Assembly: GCA_014607495.2 (NCBI GenBank)
Contig: CP053156.1
Location: 4,712,001 to 4,776,000 of the forward strand
DNA: 64,000 nt
Reading direction: 5' to 3'
From: Carposina sasakii
Lineage: Eukaryota; Arthropoda; Insecta; Lepidoptera; Carposinidae
The translations under genes were made by a program, and so were the position numbers. Positions 54,601 through 63,194 of the stretch are shown here, piece after piece. A model generated the notes under the pieces. The model was not told where the DNA came from and made no database searches. It saw only the letters and a list, made by a program, of their open reading frames with translations. How positions within the stretch are numbered: the first letter of the stretch is position 1; every line of letters begins with the position of its first letter.

Positions 54601-56985
54601 GTGCTTCTGCGAGCCGTGCGAAACTCGCCCGGAACACAGGTAGGCTGGTTTATCCCGGGATAAATGGTTGCTAAAAACCTTTCCGGATAAATGGGCTACC
54701 TAGCGAAATAAAATTTTTGAAGTTAGCGCCAGTAGTTTCTGAGATAAGCGCTTACAAACAAACTCTTCGGAGATGTAATGAAGATATCCCGGCACGCGCC
54801 CACGCCCAGACGCATGCCGTACTTCTGCGAGCCGTGCGAATCGTGCCCGGAACATAGGTAGGTTAGTTTATCCCGGGATAAAATGTTGCTATTCCCGGAT
54901 AAATGGGCTATCTAGTACAAAAAGAATCTTTCAATTCGTACAAGTCGTTTCTGAGATAAGCGCTTACGAACAAATTCTTCGCTTATGTAATGGAGATTCT
55001 CCGGTACGCGCTCACGCCCAGATACTTGCTGTGCTTCTGCGAGCCGTGCGAAACGCGCTTGGAATACAGGTAGGGTAGTTTATCCCGGGATAAAAGGTTG
55101 CTATTGCCCTTCCTGGATAGATGGGATATCTAGTACAAAAATATTTTTCAATTAGTGCATGTAGTTCCTTAGATAATCGCTTACAAACAAACTTTTCACC
55201 AGCGGCATGGAGAAAATATCTTGACACCGGCCTTACAAGTTTCACGAGATGATAATAATGTCAACTCTTTCCGTCACGCTTTTAGATTAAGAATATTTTT
55301 AACATATATATGTAAGTTTTAGTATTATTAACAATAAAAAAAAAATCATAAAAAGTAGGAAAAAAAATATTTATTAAGGTTATTATTATTGTTATTATAT
55401 ATTTAAAAATGAGGTGGTTAGTGCCACTAACCACCATGACTATTGATACAAACTATTAATGATGATTTATGCATTTCGATGTTAATAAACTGCAAAAAAA
55501 CTTAAGAGTAATAGTACTTTCATGTAAATATACTCGTATGTATAACAGATATATGAGAATAAAGTTAATAAAAAAGCGGGTGGGGCTGTGTCGGGGCACA
55601 CGGCCGTTGGTTTTAACGTGAAACGTCTATGTTAGCGAATCGCTTTTAAAGTAAAAGATTGAAATGAAAACAAGATGGACGCTGTTTTAAGTATTTTAAT
55701 AAAAAAAGAACAGGTACGTAATAGAAACATAAAATACATAGCAAATGTTTATATATTTATTGTCACTTTCTGGTTATTTTAAATAGCAGCCGCCCACGAC
55801 TTCGTCCGCGTGAGGGGGCGTTGTACCCGTGCGAAGCCGGCAGGTTGTTGTATAGACTGTAGCCTTCCTTGGTAATGGGCTATCTAACACTGAAAGAATT
55901 TTTCAATCAGACCAGTAGTTCCTGAGATTAGCGCGTTCAACAAACAAACAAACAAACTCTTCAGCTTTATAATATTAGTATAGATATAAATACTGTCCAA
56001 ATTACACTTATTTTTGTATAAATCAATCGGTTCAAATAAACTTGACAAACACACGAAAGAATCACCACGCTATAAAGTCGGAGTCACGAGTTACACTGAA
56101 TAGAAACAAGCATGAGCGCCGGTTTCGCACAGTTATCGCAGTATCCCTCCCCCGCCGCCCCGCTTGACCCCGACACGAACTCAATGTCATAACAGCGAGC
56201 TGACTATATAAGTGAAATATTTACACCACATTTTTGTTTCTAAGACTAATAGTTTTTAATTATTAAGGTACGATGATATAGACCTTTTCGTTACGGTCCA
56301 GTTTTTAAACCTGGTACCCGTATGTGTCGGCGCGATTTTAAAGACGTTTCACGTCAAAAACATTGAAGATAAAAGCATACTTACTTACTTGTTATTTTTT
56401 TTATAAAACACGCAATTAAAATTACGTAAGTGCAATATTCAATTCAACTAAATTGAGTTGTCATTCCTTCATTTGGCGGTATATTCGGTCGTATCTTGTC
56501 AAGCATGAATCGAACTTTCATGATAGTTCAACTGATCAGAAATAGGTGGTTAGTGACACTAACCACCAAGACTGAAAGAGTTAAACACATGTTATTTATT
56601 ATCTAATTTCAGATACGTGCTCTGGGCTGTAATCATGCACCTCGGACAAACCCTAACGGGCGGCCACTACGTCGCCTACACGCGAGACAACGCAGTATCG
56701 GAACACAAGTGCGAACGGGAGGGCACCAGCGACGCCGCATCCACCAATAGCGGCTCGTCTTTCATGCGCTCGTTCTTCAATAGGCCACGCCCATCCGCCG
56801 GATGCGCGGCGAAAGACTGCTGCATTCCCAAACAAAGGTCAGAAGCGTGCTGGCTGGCATGCGACGATGAGCTCGTCAAACCAATTTCAAACGAGGAATT
56901 CGAAGACCTCCTCTCCGCGGAACCCAAAATGAGGTCAGCAGCAACCCCTTACCTCCTTTTCTACGTCAAAACTGATGTTGGCTAG
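45395..56985 (+). CDS. Usp1: Ubiquitin-specific protease 1 (deubiquitinase), complete nine-exon gene
   Basis: Exons 45395-45656, 46685-46862, 48252-48459, 49507-49654, 49929-50046, 51384-51583, 53187-53350, 54452-54639 and 56613-56985 join in phase to 612 residues. A basic, Asn-rich N-terminal tail is followed by the peptidase C19 domain. Visible motifs are the Cys box SNLGNTCFLNSVLY, RQQDAHELLVCILD, CVEC and CEKC forming the fingers' zinc ribbon, LVLQLKRFS, the His box TLTGGHYVAY, CDDELVKPIS (the Asp region), and a TPYLLFY terminus. FEGTMVVRTMCVECE and TPYLLFY resemble vertebrate USP1, a nuclear enzyme that with UAF1 deubiquitinates FANCD2 and PCNA. At 612 residues it is shorter than human USP1 (785). 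Substrates here are inferred from the family. Confidence 0.93.
45657..46684 (+). other. Usp1: Usp1 intron 1
   Basis: Contains MITE family 7 copy 2. The rest is unrecognised. Confidence 0.7.
46230..46538. mobile_element. MITE family 7, copy 2
   Basis: Ends 'caccggtatgatgaatttgg' and the inverse 'ccaaattcattatacgggtg' (309 bp apart). Matches 35263-35587 in reverse. Confidence 0.8.
46685..46862 (+). CDS. Usp1: Usp1 exon 2: Cys box
   Basis: Encodes AVHKEPELIVLERPSISVML, a linker, then VATLSNLGNTCFLNSVLYTL with the nucleophilic Cys of the deubiquitinase. The acceptor is the tandem CAGCAG: a start at 46685 or at 46688 keeps the frame and includes or omits one residue. The donor is gtaagg. Confidence 0.9.
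46863..48251 (+). other. Usp1: Usp1 intron 2
   Basis: 47550-47710 holds a degraded LINE terminus ('gggtatgggtaaggtcaccc', 'aggggagggctgtcctgcag') of the same kind as 15178-15345. Nothing else recognised. Confidence 0.6.
48252..48459 (+). CDS. Usp1: Usp1 exon 3
   Basis: Begins after 'aacttccag', completes the split Arg codon and encodes YAPKFLHNLHHLVSDLASVE and a Ser-rich stretch (SSSLGRSAAGLASSGARSWS), ending KSKIQ before gtattt. YxPxF following the Cys box is a common USP feature. The Ser-rich part is probably an inserted loop. Confidence 0.88.
48460..49506 (+). other. Usp1: Usp1 intron 3 with LINE-tail and SINE type C
   Basis: 49085-49215 is a LINE tail ('cccgccccagcttcgcacc'), followed by a SINE type C piece (49205-49378) ending 'gactgcaataggctgatgac'. 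48460-49080 has no recognised repeat. Confidence 0.6.
49507..49654 (+). CDS. Usp1: Usp1 exon 4
   Basis: Encodes IATEKLHETYLSLRAAENKC and PEPFAADAFLAALRDVNSTF, ending in a split Gly codon before gtaagt. This is the helix leading into the QQDAHE motif, as expected in peptidase C19. Confidence 0.88.
49929..50046 (+). CDS. Usp1: Usp1 exon 5: QQDAHE motif
   Basis: Starts NRQQDAHELLVCILDNIRET, the conserved USP box after the Cys box, and ends in a split Ser codon before gtaagc. The tail (ALSAKASRLQPHENGD) begins an inserted, probably flexible loop. Confidence 0.9.
50255..50665 (+). mobile_element. Unnamed interspersed element, inverted copy of 18870-19250
   Basis: 'acgctccatacaaacggcta', 'gacgtcactctttcagtaac' and 'gatgtaggtggacatgtgat' match the copy in the receptor intron. 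The 81-codon frame here has no recognised domain. Confidence 0.7.
50950..51175 (+). mobile_element. LINE 3'-tail repeat
   Basis: Starts 'gtggacgcccgcgacttcgt', passes 'ccagggcatcagctaactcc', and ends 'ctttcgcctttatataatag'. Confidence 0.72.
51384..51583 (+). CDS. Usp1: Usp1 exon 6: basic insert
   Basis: Encodes GIGRPPNLEGDSGKPLGNLR and a Lys/Arg-rich run SWKKRKEIKGDKRNSPTEER, then DFVADQFE and a split Gly codon before gtatgt. The basic insert may serve nuclear localisation or partner binding. WDFVADQFEG returns to the catalytic fold. Confidence 0.88.
51605..51742. mobile_element. MITE family 4, unsplit copy
   Basis: Inverted ends 'aggaccgatttttccatac' / 'gaaaaaaattggcccttac', 138 bp. It is the reference for the split copies near 15.6 and 16.7 kb. 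Confidence 0.75.
51783..51985 (-). mobile_element. LINE 3' end with AATCA-type tail
   Basis: 'aatcaaatcaaatcaaaatt' followed by 'ctttatttgcaacattagtt' on + is the reverse of a common lepidopteran LINE 3' end (TTTGATT repeats). Confidence 0.6.
51999..52315 (+). mobile_element. tRNA-derived SINE, type A
   Basis: 'ggtgatagcccagtggttaa' head and the same body and end as 4118-4455. Confidence 0.82.
52316..52970 (+). other. Usp1: Usp1 intron 6, right part
   Basis: No repeat recognised. The frame 52647-52919 has no known domain. Confidence 0.4.
52971..53186 (+). repeat. Usp1: 54-bp tandem array repeating the exon 7 splice acceptor
   Basis: Four units start at 52971, 53025, 53079 and 53133, nearly identical (one g/t change in the third). 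Each reads 'gcacgatgtgcgtggagtgc', 'gaggcggggcggtgtgtata', 'gtgtgcgcccgcag'. Each therefore contains the coding start of exon 7 and ends with its acceptor cgcccgcag. The last unit abuts the true exon 7. Confidence 0.92.
53187..53350 (+). CDS. Usp1: Usp1 exon 7: first zinc-ribbon CxxC
   Basis: Completes the split Gly and encodes TMVVRTMCVECEAVRETAQA, then CELCVPVGDEDCAGDEPFKA to YLRDQDK, ending in phase 0 before gtgact. FEGTMVVRTMCVECE fits the USP family's FxGxLxxxxxCxxC. I chose the acceptor at 53186 because only it gives the VVRT residues and no stop. The upstream copies run into TAG after 14 codons. Confidence 0.9.
53401..53657 (+). mobile_element. tRNA-derived SINE, type A head with alternative tail
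   Basis: Good A and B boxes ('gcggtgatagcccaacgg', 'gggttcgatcccggtcacgg') and a tail with 'ggcaggcagccggccgtaaa', as at 4494-4710. It lies 50 bp downstream of exon 7. Confidence 0.82.
53658..54451 (+). other. Usp1: Usp1 intron 7, right part
   Basis: 54050-54240 is an inverted copy of 31630-31780 from the TTAA element ('accaattttgagggtatagt' reversed), ending in the LINE-type 'cgtgattataagtatgcatg'. The rest is unrecognised. Confidence 0.55.
54452..54639 (+). CDS. Usp1: Usp1 exon 8: second zinc-ribbon CxxC
   Basis: Encodes YWCEKCLRYNEARRTVAYSR, LPRLLVLQLKRFSGGMEKIS, and RRMPCFCEPCETRPEHR, ending in a split Arg codon before gtaggc. CEKC pairs with CVEC of exon 7, and LVLQLKRF is the conserved USP strand. 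An extra CFCEPC near the end is not part of the usual ribbon. Confidence 0.92.
54559..55236 (+). repeat. Usp1: Tandem duplication of the exon 8 end with its donor and intron flank
   Basis: Units of about 215 bp start at 54559 (true exon part), 54777, 54991 and, partially, 55207. Each contains the sequence from MEKISRHAPTP to CETRPEHR or variants, the donor gtagg, 'tttatcccgggataaa' and a LINE-tail piece ('tctgagataagcgcttac'). The second and third copies keep an open frame to their donor but have no acceptor of their own. Confidence 0.85.
55261..56584. mobile_element. Non-autonomous piggyBac-like element in the last Usp1 intron
   Basis: The left end is TCAACTCTTTCCGTC and the right end is the inverse of TTAACTCTTTCAGTC. 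The tips after the tetranucleotide match at 10 of 11 positions, and the right border is TTAA. The 21-bp palindrome gtggttagtgNcactaaccac occurs at 55414 and 56547. Inside is a further inverted pair, 'aacgtgaaacgtct' / 'agacgtttcacgt'. A LINE tail (55788-55985) is nested. No transposase frame. Confidence 0.55.
56613..56985 (+). CDS. Usp1: Usp1 exon 9: His box and C-terminus
   Basis: After 'tctaatttcag', 373 bases encode YVLWAVIMHLGQTLTGGHYV and AYTRDN with the catalytic His, a Ser/Gly/Cys-rich insert (SGSSFMRSFFNRPRPSAGCA), ACDDELVKPISNEEFEDLL and TPYLLFYVKTDVG, then TAG. All C-terminal USP landmarks are present. Confidence 0.95.
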
Positions 56986-57110
56986 TGACTTCTAATTTCG
57001 AAATCTGAATTTCCCGTCTCGGATGATTGTATACTAAATGTAGCTGAAATAGTTTCGTTCTGTAATTTGGGTATGAATTAGTTTGGAAGTGCGCATGACT
57101 TATAAATTAT

Positions 57111-57214
57111 ATAAGATCTTTTCAAAATTAGTGATTATCTTTTGACACGAAACTTTCTTTTTACCTACCTAGTTTCGTGTCAAAAGATAATCACTAATTT
57201 TGAAAAGACCTTAT
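57111..57214. repeat. 44-bp near-perfect hairpin in the Usp1 3' flank
   Basis: Arms 57111-57154 and 57171-57214 are inverse with a single mismatch. The loop is 16 bases. The arm ('gtgattatcttttgacacga') resembles the outer arm of 10786-11046, so it is probably a tiny MITE. Confidence 0.85.
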
Positions 57215-60200
57215 ATGTGCACCGTATTTAATGCGGTATATTAGAATTATATATTGTCCAAATTGTAAGCTATGACGTCTAAATGAAGCCACAACCAGTG
57301 CTTGAACAATATAGTCACCTAGTTTCTTATAACCTATGTGAACTTATGCTCCAATATTTGGTATATTACCAATAGATGTAACTGTATAAAGTCAAGGAAG
57401 TATTATTTGTAATGTATGTCTCGACTTGACTATAAATGTGTCGTCCTTCTTTTGTGACTATAATTTAGATGCTCAAAAGACATGGGTTGTAACGTGGTAC
57501 CAGAATTGCGCAAGATTATGGCAATACCACATAAAATAATTACTCGGACAAACCTACGTCACATCATTTGACGTAACTTTGTGACGTCAACATTGTGTCT
57601 TAAGTACAGTTTCGGATGACGACGAATTCCGTTCAATGACCCCGCACTGTTTATCTCTGCCATCGCGTACTAATAGAATGAACACAAAGAACGTCACTCT
57701 GTAACTCTTTGTTTGCTCATGCGACGACAACCCATCTCTTACCTGTTTATTCAGATTTCCGTGGGCGTCATAAAAGTGCTTTGTTATTCGTCTCTTAATA
57801 GCGCAAAATATGGTTAAACTTATGTAGATAATAGAAATGTTATTATACCAGAATAAAAATCATTATGTGCATAAAAATATGATCAAAGACATTGTATATC
57901 AACTACCTGTTTAACATCAAAACTTAGTTTGGCCGGGGAAGATTGAGCTAGTTTCTATGTATTATTACATTTGCATTTATTTTACTAATGTTTTAGCCGG
58001 CCATTGTAGCGTTTTGTAAAAAATTATATACGTAAAGATAAAAATATTATTTCTGCTCTCTACATAAGTTAGATCAAATGTGTGAAATCAACAAACAAAA
58101 TATTTATGTACAATGTAGAAATTCCTTTAGTGTCTGTGTTTCGGGCCTGACGTGATATTATGGATGTAGCTAAAGTAATATAACAGATTAGAATTTATAG
58201 AGATGGTCAAATATATTGTATTTATCAAACTCTGGCGAGGTTATATGTGCAAAACGTAATACTAGCACAATGTAGCTGACTGTAATTTAAATTAACACCA
58301 ATTTGACTATTATTGTCTATGGTATTTGCAGATATATCACCGTCAAGTCTTAGGTTGTCTTGCAGTATTCACTTGTTAAATTCTGACAATATAACCTTAA
58401 TAACCAAATTTCCATTTGAACATTGAATGTATAAATAAATTCATATAAAAGTTTAATGTAAAATTGTATCTAAAATTCGATATGTTGGCCTAAAACAATT
58501 TTTCTTGTGTAAGTGTTAATTCTTTGCTGACCACATGTAGTTTGTAGCTTTGATCTATTTACAATACATAGTATGCTTTATGCTAATTTACCTTCTGTGA
58601 AGAGGCAGGAAGCATAGAGTTGTCTTTATAGTATGTTTCTAGATATTAACCTACAAAAACAATACAAGCCCATTCACTATTTTTAATTCTGATTTTTAAT
58701 TTTATTTTGTCCATTTTGTAAAATCAGCATGGACAAGGTGTAATGTAGTTGATCAAAGCTCGTTATATTAAAAACTACCCGCACACAAATTAGATAGCAC
58801 TTTGAATTGTAAGTAGAGTGAAACAAACTACGGAATATTTATTTATTAAAAATAAACTATGATAAAGTTGCACATATACTTAAAGTACTAGTAGCAAAGA
58901 ATACCGGTTTTGGTAAAAAATGACCTCATGCTTATTCGACGTATTTCTCACTTGACTTTTGACATAACTTCGCTGTGAATCGCGTAAGTAAAAGGACGCC
59001 GTATTTTGAAGAGTAGCAGCGGCGATGTGTGTCAAAAATGTCATTTGAGTTGTCATTTCGGTCACAAGTTCTATTGGCGATTCCATGTCAGTGCGAGTTT
59101 ATTTAAGTTTATTATTACATAACTCAAAACAATAGATGATTCATAGTATTTTTTTACTTGTTTATCAGTCGACTAGGATGAGATATGACAGAGGCTGTAG
59201 TTACTCTGTGGCATAATTTATTGCTAGAAAGAATATTCCCACTTCCCATCGCATAAATATAATTACGTGACATGCGACATTTTTATAGGGCTACCTTTTC
59301 ATCAGATATGTGCTATATTGCGTAGCTACGGATGTGTCAGATATGAACCGACCCTTAATCATACATAATCATTGGTCTATGACATCAATGAATTGGTGGA
59401 TCTCAAACACATCCATAGCAACGGCATAGCACATGATTTAGCCTTATTTTGCATCTTGCGAAAGTAAAAGTTGTTCAATTATAACTGATCCATAGTCCAT
59501 ATTATTTAAATGCAATCGCAAAATAATTTGCCATTGTAACGTGATAATTTAACAATTTTCGCTTTCGTTTTGCTATTGCAAATGCGTATGCCGGCCGTAT
59601 CTAAACAAAACATTGTGAAATAAAACACAGACGGTAACCACGGCCTAAGGGTCGGTACATATCTGACGGAAGATGCGTCGAACGTATCTCAAGGAACAGG
59701 CAAACGCACTAACACGTTAACTAAAGGTTGAATGATATTTCATAATTATATTTGTCTGTTCTGACGCTACGCGACCGACAATACGCGACCCATTTTCAGT
59801 CAGATATGTACCGAACCTAACTTACAAACTACCATTAAAATTGTTAAGTTTCGTAAAAGCGTTTATTATAGGCTTTAATAGAAAACTATTCTTATATGCC
59901 GGTCGACTTTGTAACCTAGAAAAAGTATATTTATAGCTGAACGAGATCAAACATAATATTCTGTTTTATGGTAAGTGTAACGCACAAGTAGTGTTTCTTT
60001 AATATTAGACTGAGCTTTTTAATATACTTACCATAGATTGAATATACAATTTTAGACTGACTAAAGAAGAACAAGAGATTTTGACACATACAGACATACT
60101 GAGCTAACAAATCCATAATCATTTCTAATTTTAGAAAGTGATTTGGTGTTTAAAAAATTAAAATCAAAATCTATTTGCTGGCATATAAATCTGACAATAT

Positions 60201-60723
60201 TATGCCTTCTAAACGTCGTACACGGCTTAAAGCAATATATATTTTCCCTTTAGTAAAATTTTACTTTAGTAAGCTCGAGTTTTGGGAGGAAGTCGGTTTT
60301 TCGTTTTAAAAAAATATATTATTCTTATGTTTATTAACCTAGTCACTTAACTTTTCTCGCATACCTACTAACCCAATTATGGACTCTGTCTGAAATAAAT
60401 ATTTTTTATTTATTTAACAACAGTTTGTTTATGTATGTGTATAGTTTTTAATTACCTAAATTGCATATTGTATTTACCTACATCTCACTCTAACATAATG
60501 GTCGGTCTAATGTTGGTATGTAAAGTCTATGGTGAACTCGTGTTTATGTCGAGCACAAATTCTGAACTTAAAACTACAGTGTGATTGCAAAAACCTTTTA
60601 AGCGTTGTTTTGGCTGAACTAGTACAAATATAGTGCGACAGTGGTTGTATGCCTCTGTGCCATCAGTTTTTAGATAAAATAAAATATCGGTAACACAGTT
60701 GTAACAATATACAGTTGTGCAAC

Positions 60724-60829
60724 ATATCGCCTCTTTACAAGAACAACGTCTCCCGACGTCACCAGAAGGAGGAGATTTATAAACCACTACTTTATGAGAT
60801 ATCACGTTGTTCTTGTAAAGAGGCGATAT
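60724..60829. repeat. 26-bp perfect inverted repeat with a 54-base loop
   Basis: The arm 'atcgcctctttacaagaac' with flanking bases at 60724-60749 is repeated as its exact inverse at 60804-60829. It is not related to the MITE families listed here. Confidence 0.85.
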
Positions 60830-62565
60830 ATTCTTTACTAAATAACTTTATGTAGGTATGTTATTAGTACGAGCTTGTATTGGTGTTGCACTACTGTATA
60901 CAAATTGTTACACTGTGGTACTATGTGTGAACAAACCGACTATAGTAAATATTGATTAAAATTATATATATAATTTTACATAACTTTAGTTGCTAGCGAA
61001 TATAGTTTGAACTCATGGTGAGGCACAAAAAGCACATAAATTTGCGCGCAGAAATATCTCACTTCTCAATCTTACTATGCAAATTTTTCTAAAGTGCGAG
61101 AGGGACAGAAACATATTACGTGCGTAGTGTTTAAGTAAGGTTAAAACATTGATGCTTGCTATAATGACTGCATTCTTTTTACAATTTTTTCATATCAATA
61201 AGTAGTATTTTTTAAGTGTATTCAAGTTATCTCTTTTGTATATCTGCGTGATTTAATTACAAGTTGTTATTTTGCCTTAATTTGTTCAATTGTCTATTAC
61301 CTATGTAGTATGTATTGCGAGTTATTTATATCTTTAGGTACAATGCAATTAATTTGCCTTGAATGGAGTCATCGAGTCAATGACTTTAAATTGGTACGAT
61401 ACTGTCTATTTGTTGTACTCTTAATTAACGTATGAGAACAAATTATATGGAAACGTTCTTCAGCCCTAAAGACATATACGTGACGCTGTTTCGCTCATTT
61501 TTATAAAGTGAGCGAGATAGCAAATAAAACCAATTTGTTATTGCTGTCCTCATAATGTATTAACATTTTTCAATAAATAAAAAAGTACGTTTTTATGAGT
61601 TGTTACGTTGTCAATACACACTACATTATTTGCTTTAGAAATGTAGACCTATGTACTTCAAAAAATAACTTTGTATTTGTATAAATCTCTTAATTTTCGA
61701 TACTAAAGCTTTTTCGTTTATAATTAAAGTTGAGCTGTAATGCTTTTATATTGTTGCGGATGCCATTCCAACGCCTTTCAGAAAGGTCAAATTCTTGTCA
61801 GTAGCTATACGAATTTTATGTTTTTTATCCGAGAAATATTGTTATACTTCATTTAAATTTAAATGTAAATTGGATTTGGAAATAATAAAAATATGATCAA
61901 TATAAAATTATTATTTTATTTAATCCTCATTGGATAGTGCTGGGGCTACTGCTATTGGTGGAAGTTTCGATAACATTCTTCACTGTAGCTAGAAAAATAA
62001 TAAATTGTCTAAGCTACCAACTAGGAGTCTATCATAGTCTCACAAACCAGGGAGTTTCTACTGGTCTAATAAAAGTCATGGGGCTATTAACGGGATAACA
62101 GGTACATTCATAGACCGTGTGCCGAAAAACAATCTCTTGTTTGCTTTCTCCTTCATTCTTTAGCTATATGAGAAGAAAAAGAGCTTGCACATAGATTTAT
62201 GTGGCCGTTGCTTGTTACCTGCTGCAGGATCATGGATTAAATCCTAAGAAAATGCGCGTGTAATTTTCTATAAATATTTAACATTAGATCTAAAAACCGC
62301 ACAACAACGCTCTAAGCCATACTGTAGTGTAGTGCCTAGTCTACCTCTCTCATGTTATGAAAGCTATTGTATTTAAATATGTTTTTTTTTACCCGTAACA
62401 ACAGTAACATAACTTGTGTAGAGGTAACAAGTTCATTACCGTTATTAACAAACTATAGGTACTCGGTAGCATACGTCAGAATGTCGATAATGATAAGAGC
62501 GCCAGTCTACGGATTTTATCATCAATAAAGATAAGTTTTGGACATTGAGGACAGTTCCCAGAAGT

Positions 62566-62570
62566 TCAGT
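62566..62570 (+). promoter_or_regulatory. Possible initiator (TCAGT) upstream of the first candidate exon
   Basis: TCAGT matches the arthropod initiator and is followed 57 bases later by an ATG. GATAAG boxes lie upstream at 62492 and 62530. Such short motifs occur by chance. Confidence 0.3.
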
Positions 62571-62626
62571 GCATTCGGCAGACGCTCGTGTTATTTGTTT
62601 AAAAAAGATCTTATTTACTTTTCAAA

Positions 62627-62662
62627 ATGAAAGCCGTGGATAGGAGCAGGAATTATGGCGTT
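62627..62662 (+). CDS. Candidate first coding exon of a gene to the right
   Basis: ATG in good context (caaaATGAAA) encodes MKAVDRSRNYGV, then the strong donor gtaagt. It lies after a GATA-motif-containing, initiator-like upstream region. The protein is not recognised from 12 residues. The exon ends in phase 0. Confidence 0.4.
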
Positions 62663-63185
62663 GTAAGTAGATAATTTAACAGATTTTATTACATAAACAT
62701 TTTCAGTAATTTGTTCGATGGATTTGAATAGAAAATAAATACCGTGATTAAAAGTACTGCACTTGACCTCTAACTAGGTGGATTTTTCACTCAGACGTAG
62801 CAAACATTTCAAATATTCCGCGTTTTACTAATTTGACAGTGGGATTTACAAGGTCATCCATCATAGCAACATTGAAAATCATGGTTTAATGATTTAAAAT
62901 AAGTTTTTGCGTATTTATTGGTTATTGTAAAATATTTTTTAAAAAATTGGTACCACTTTAATTTTAAATCAATTTGTCACTGACGAACCTAAGACTGGCT
63001 ACCCTGACTCACCTGTTGAGTGAATTTGACATTGCGTTGACCTCTAAAGTCCTTTGCTGCATGGTTAAACATCTGTCAAATCAAACTCACAAAACACATT
63101 TTGTGTGCACATCCCGTCCATAGCAAGATATATTGCTGGGCGTGTTTTATTCAGTGTTAACATAATCAAACTTGCAATTAATAAC
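62663..63185. other. Spacer between the two candidate first exons
   Basis: Nothing recognised apart from a TCAGT initiator-like motif at 63151. Confidence 0.3.
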
Positions 63186-63194
63186 ATGGCTTCA
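63186..63194 (+). CDS. Candidate alternative first coding exon (MAS)
   Basis: TCAGT at 63151 is followed 30 bases later by ATGGCTTCA and the strong donor gtaagt. Like the exon at 62627 it ends in phase 0, so both could splice to the same downstream exon. Very short, hence uncertain. Confidence 0.25.

Larger units (their letters stand above)
56986..62500 (+). other. Usp1 3' UTR and downstream flank
   Basis: 5.5 kb of AT-rich DNA. Poly(A)-type AATAAA occurs at 57852 and 61572, among others. Two strong hairpins lie inside (57111-57214, 60724-60829). No frame longer than about 90 codons shows a recognisable domain, and few repeats are apparent compared with the rest of the window. Confidence 0.5.
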
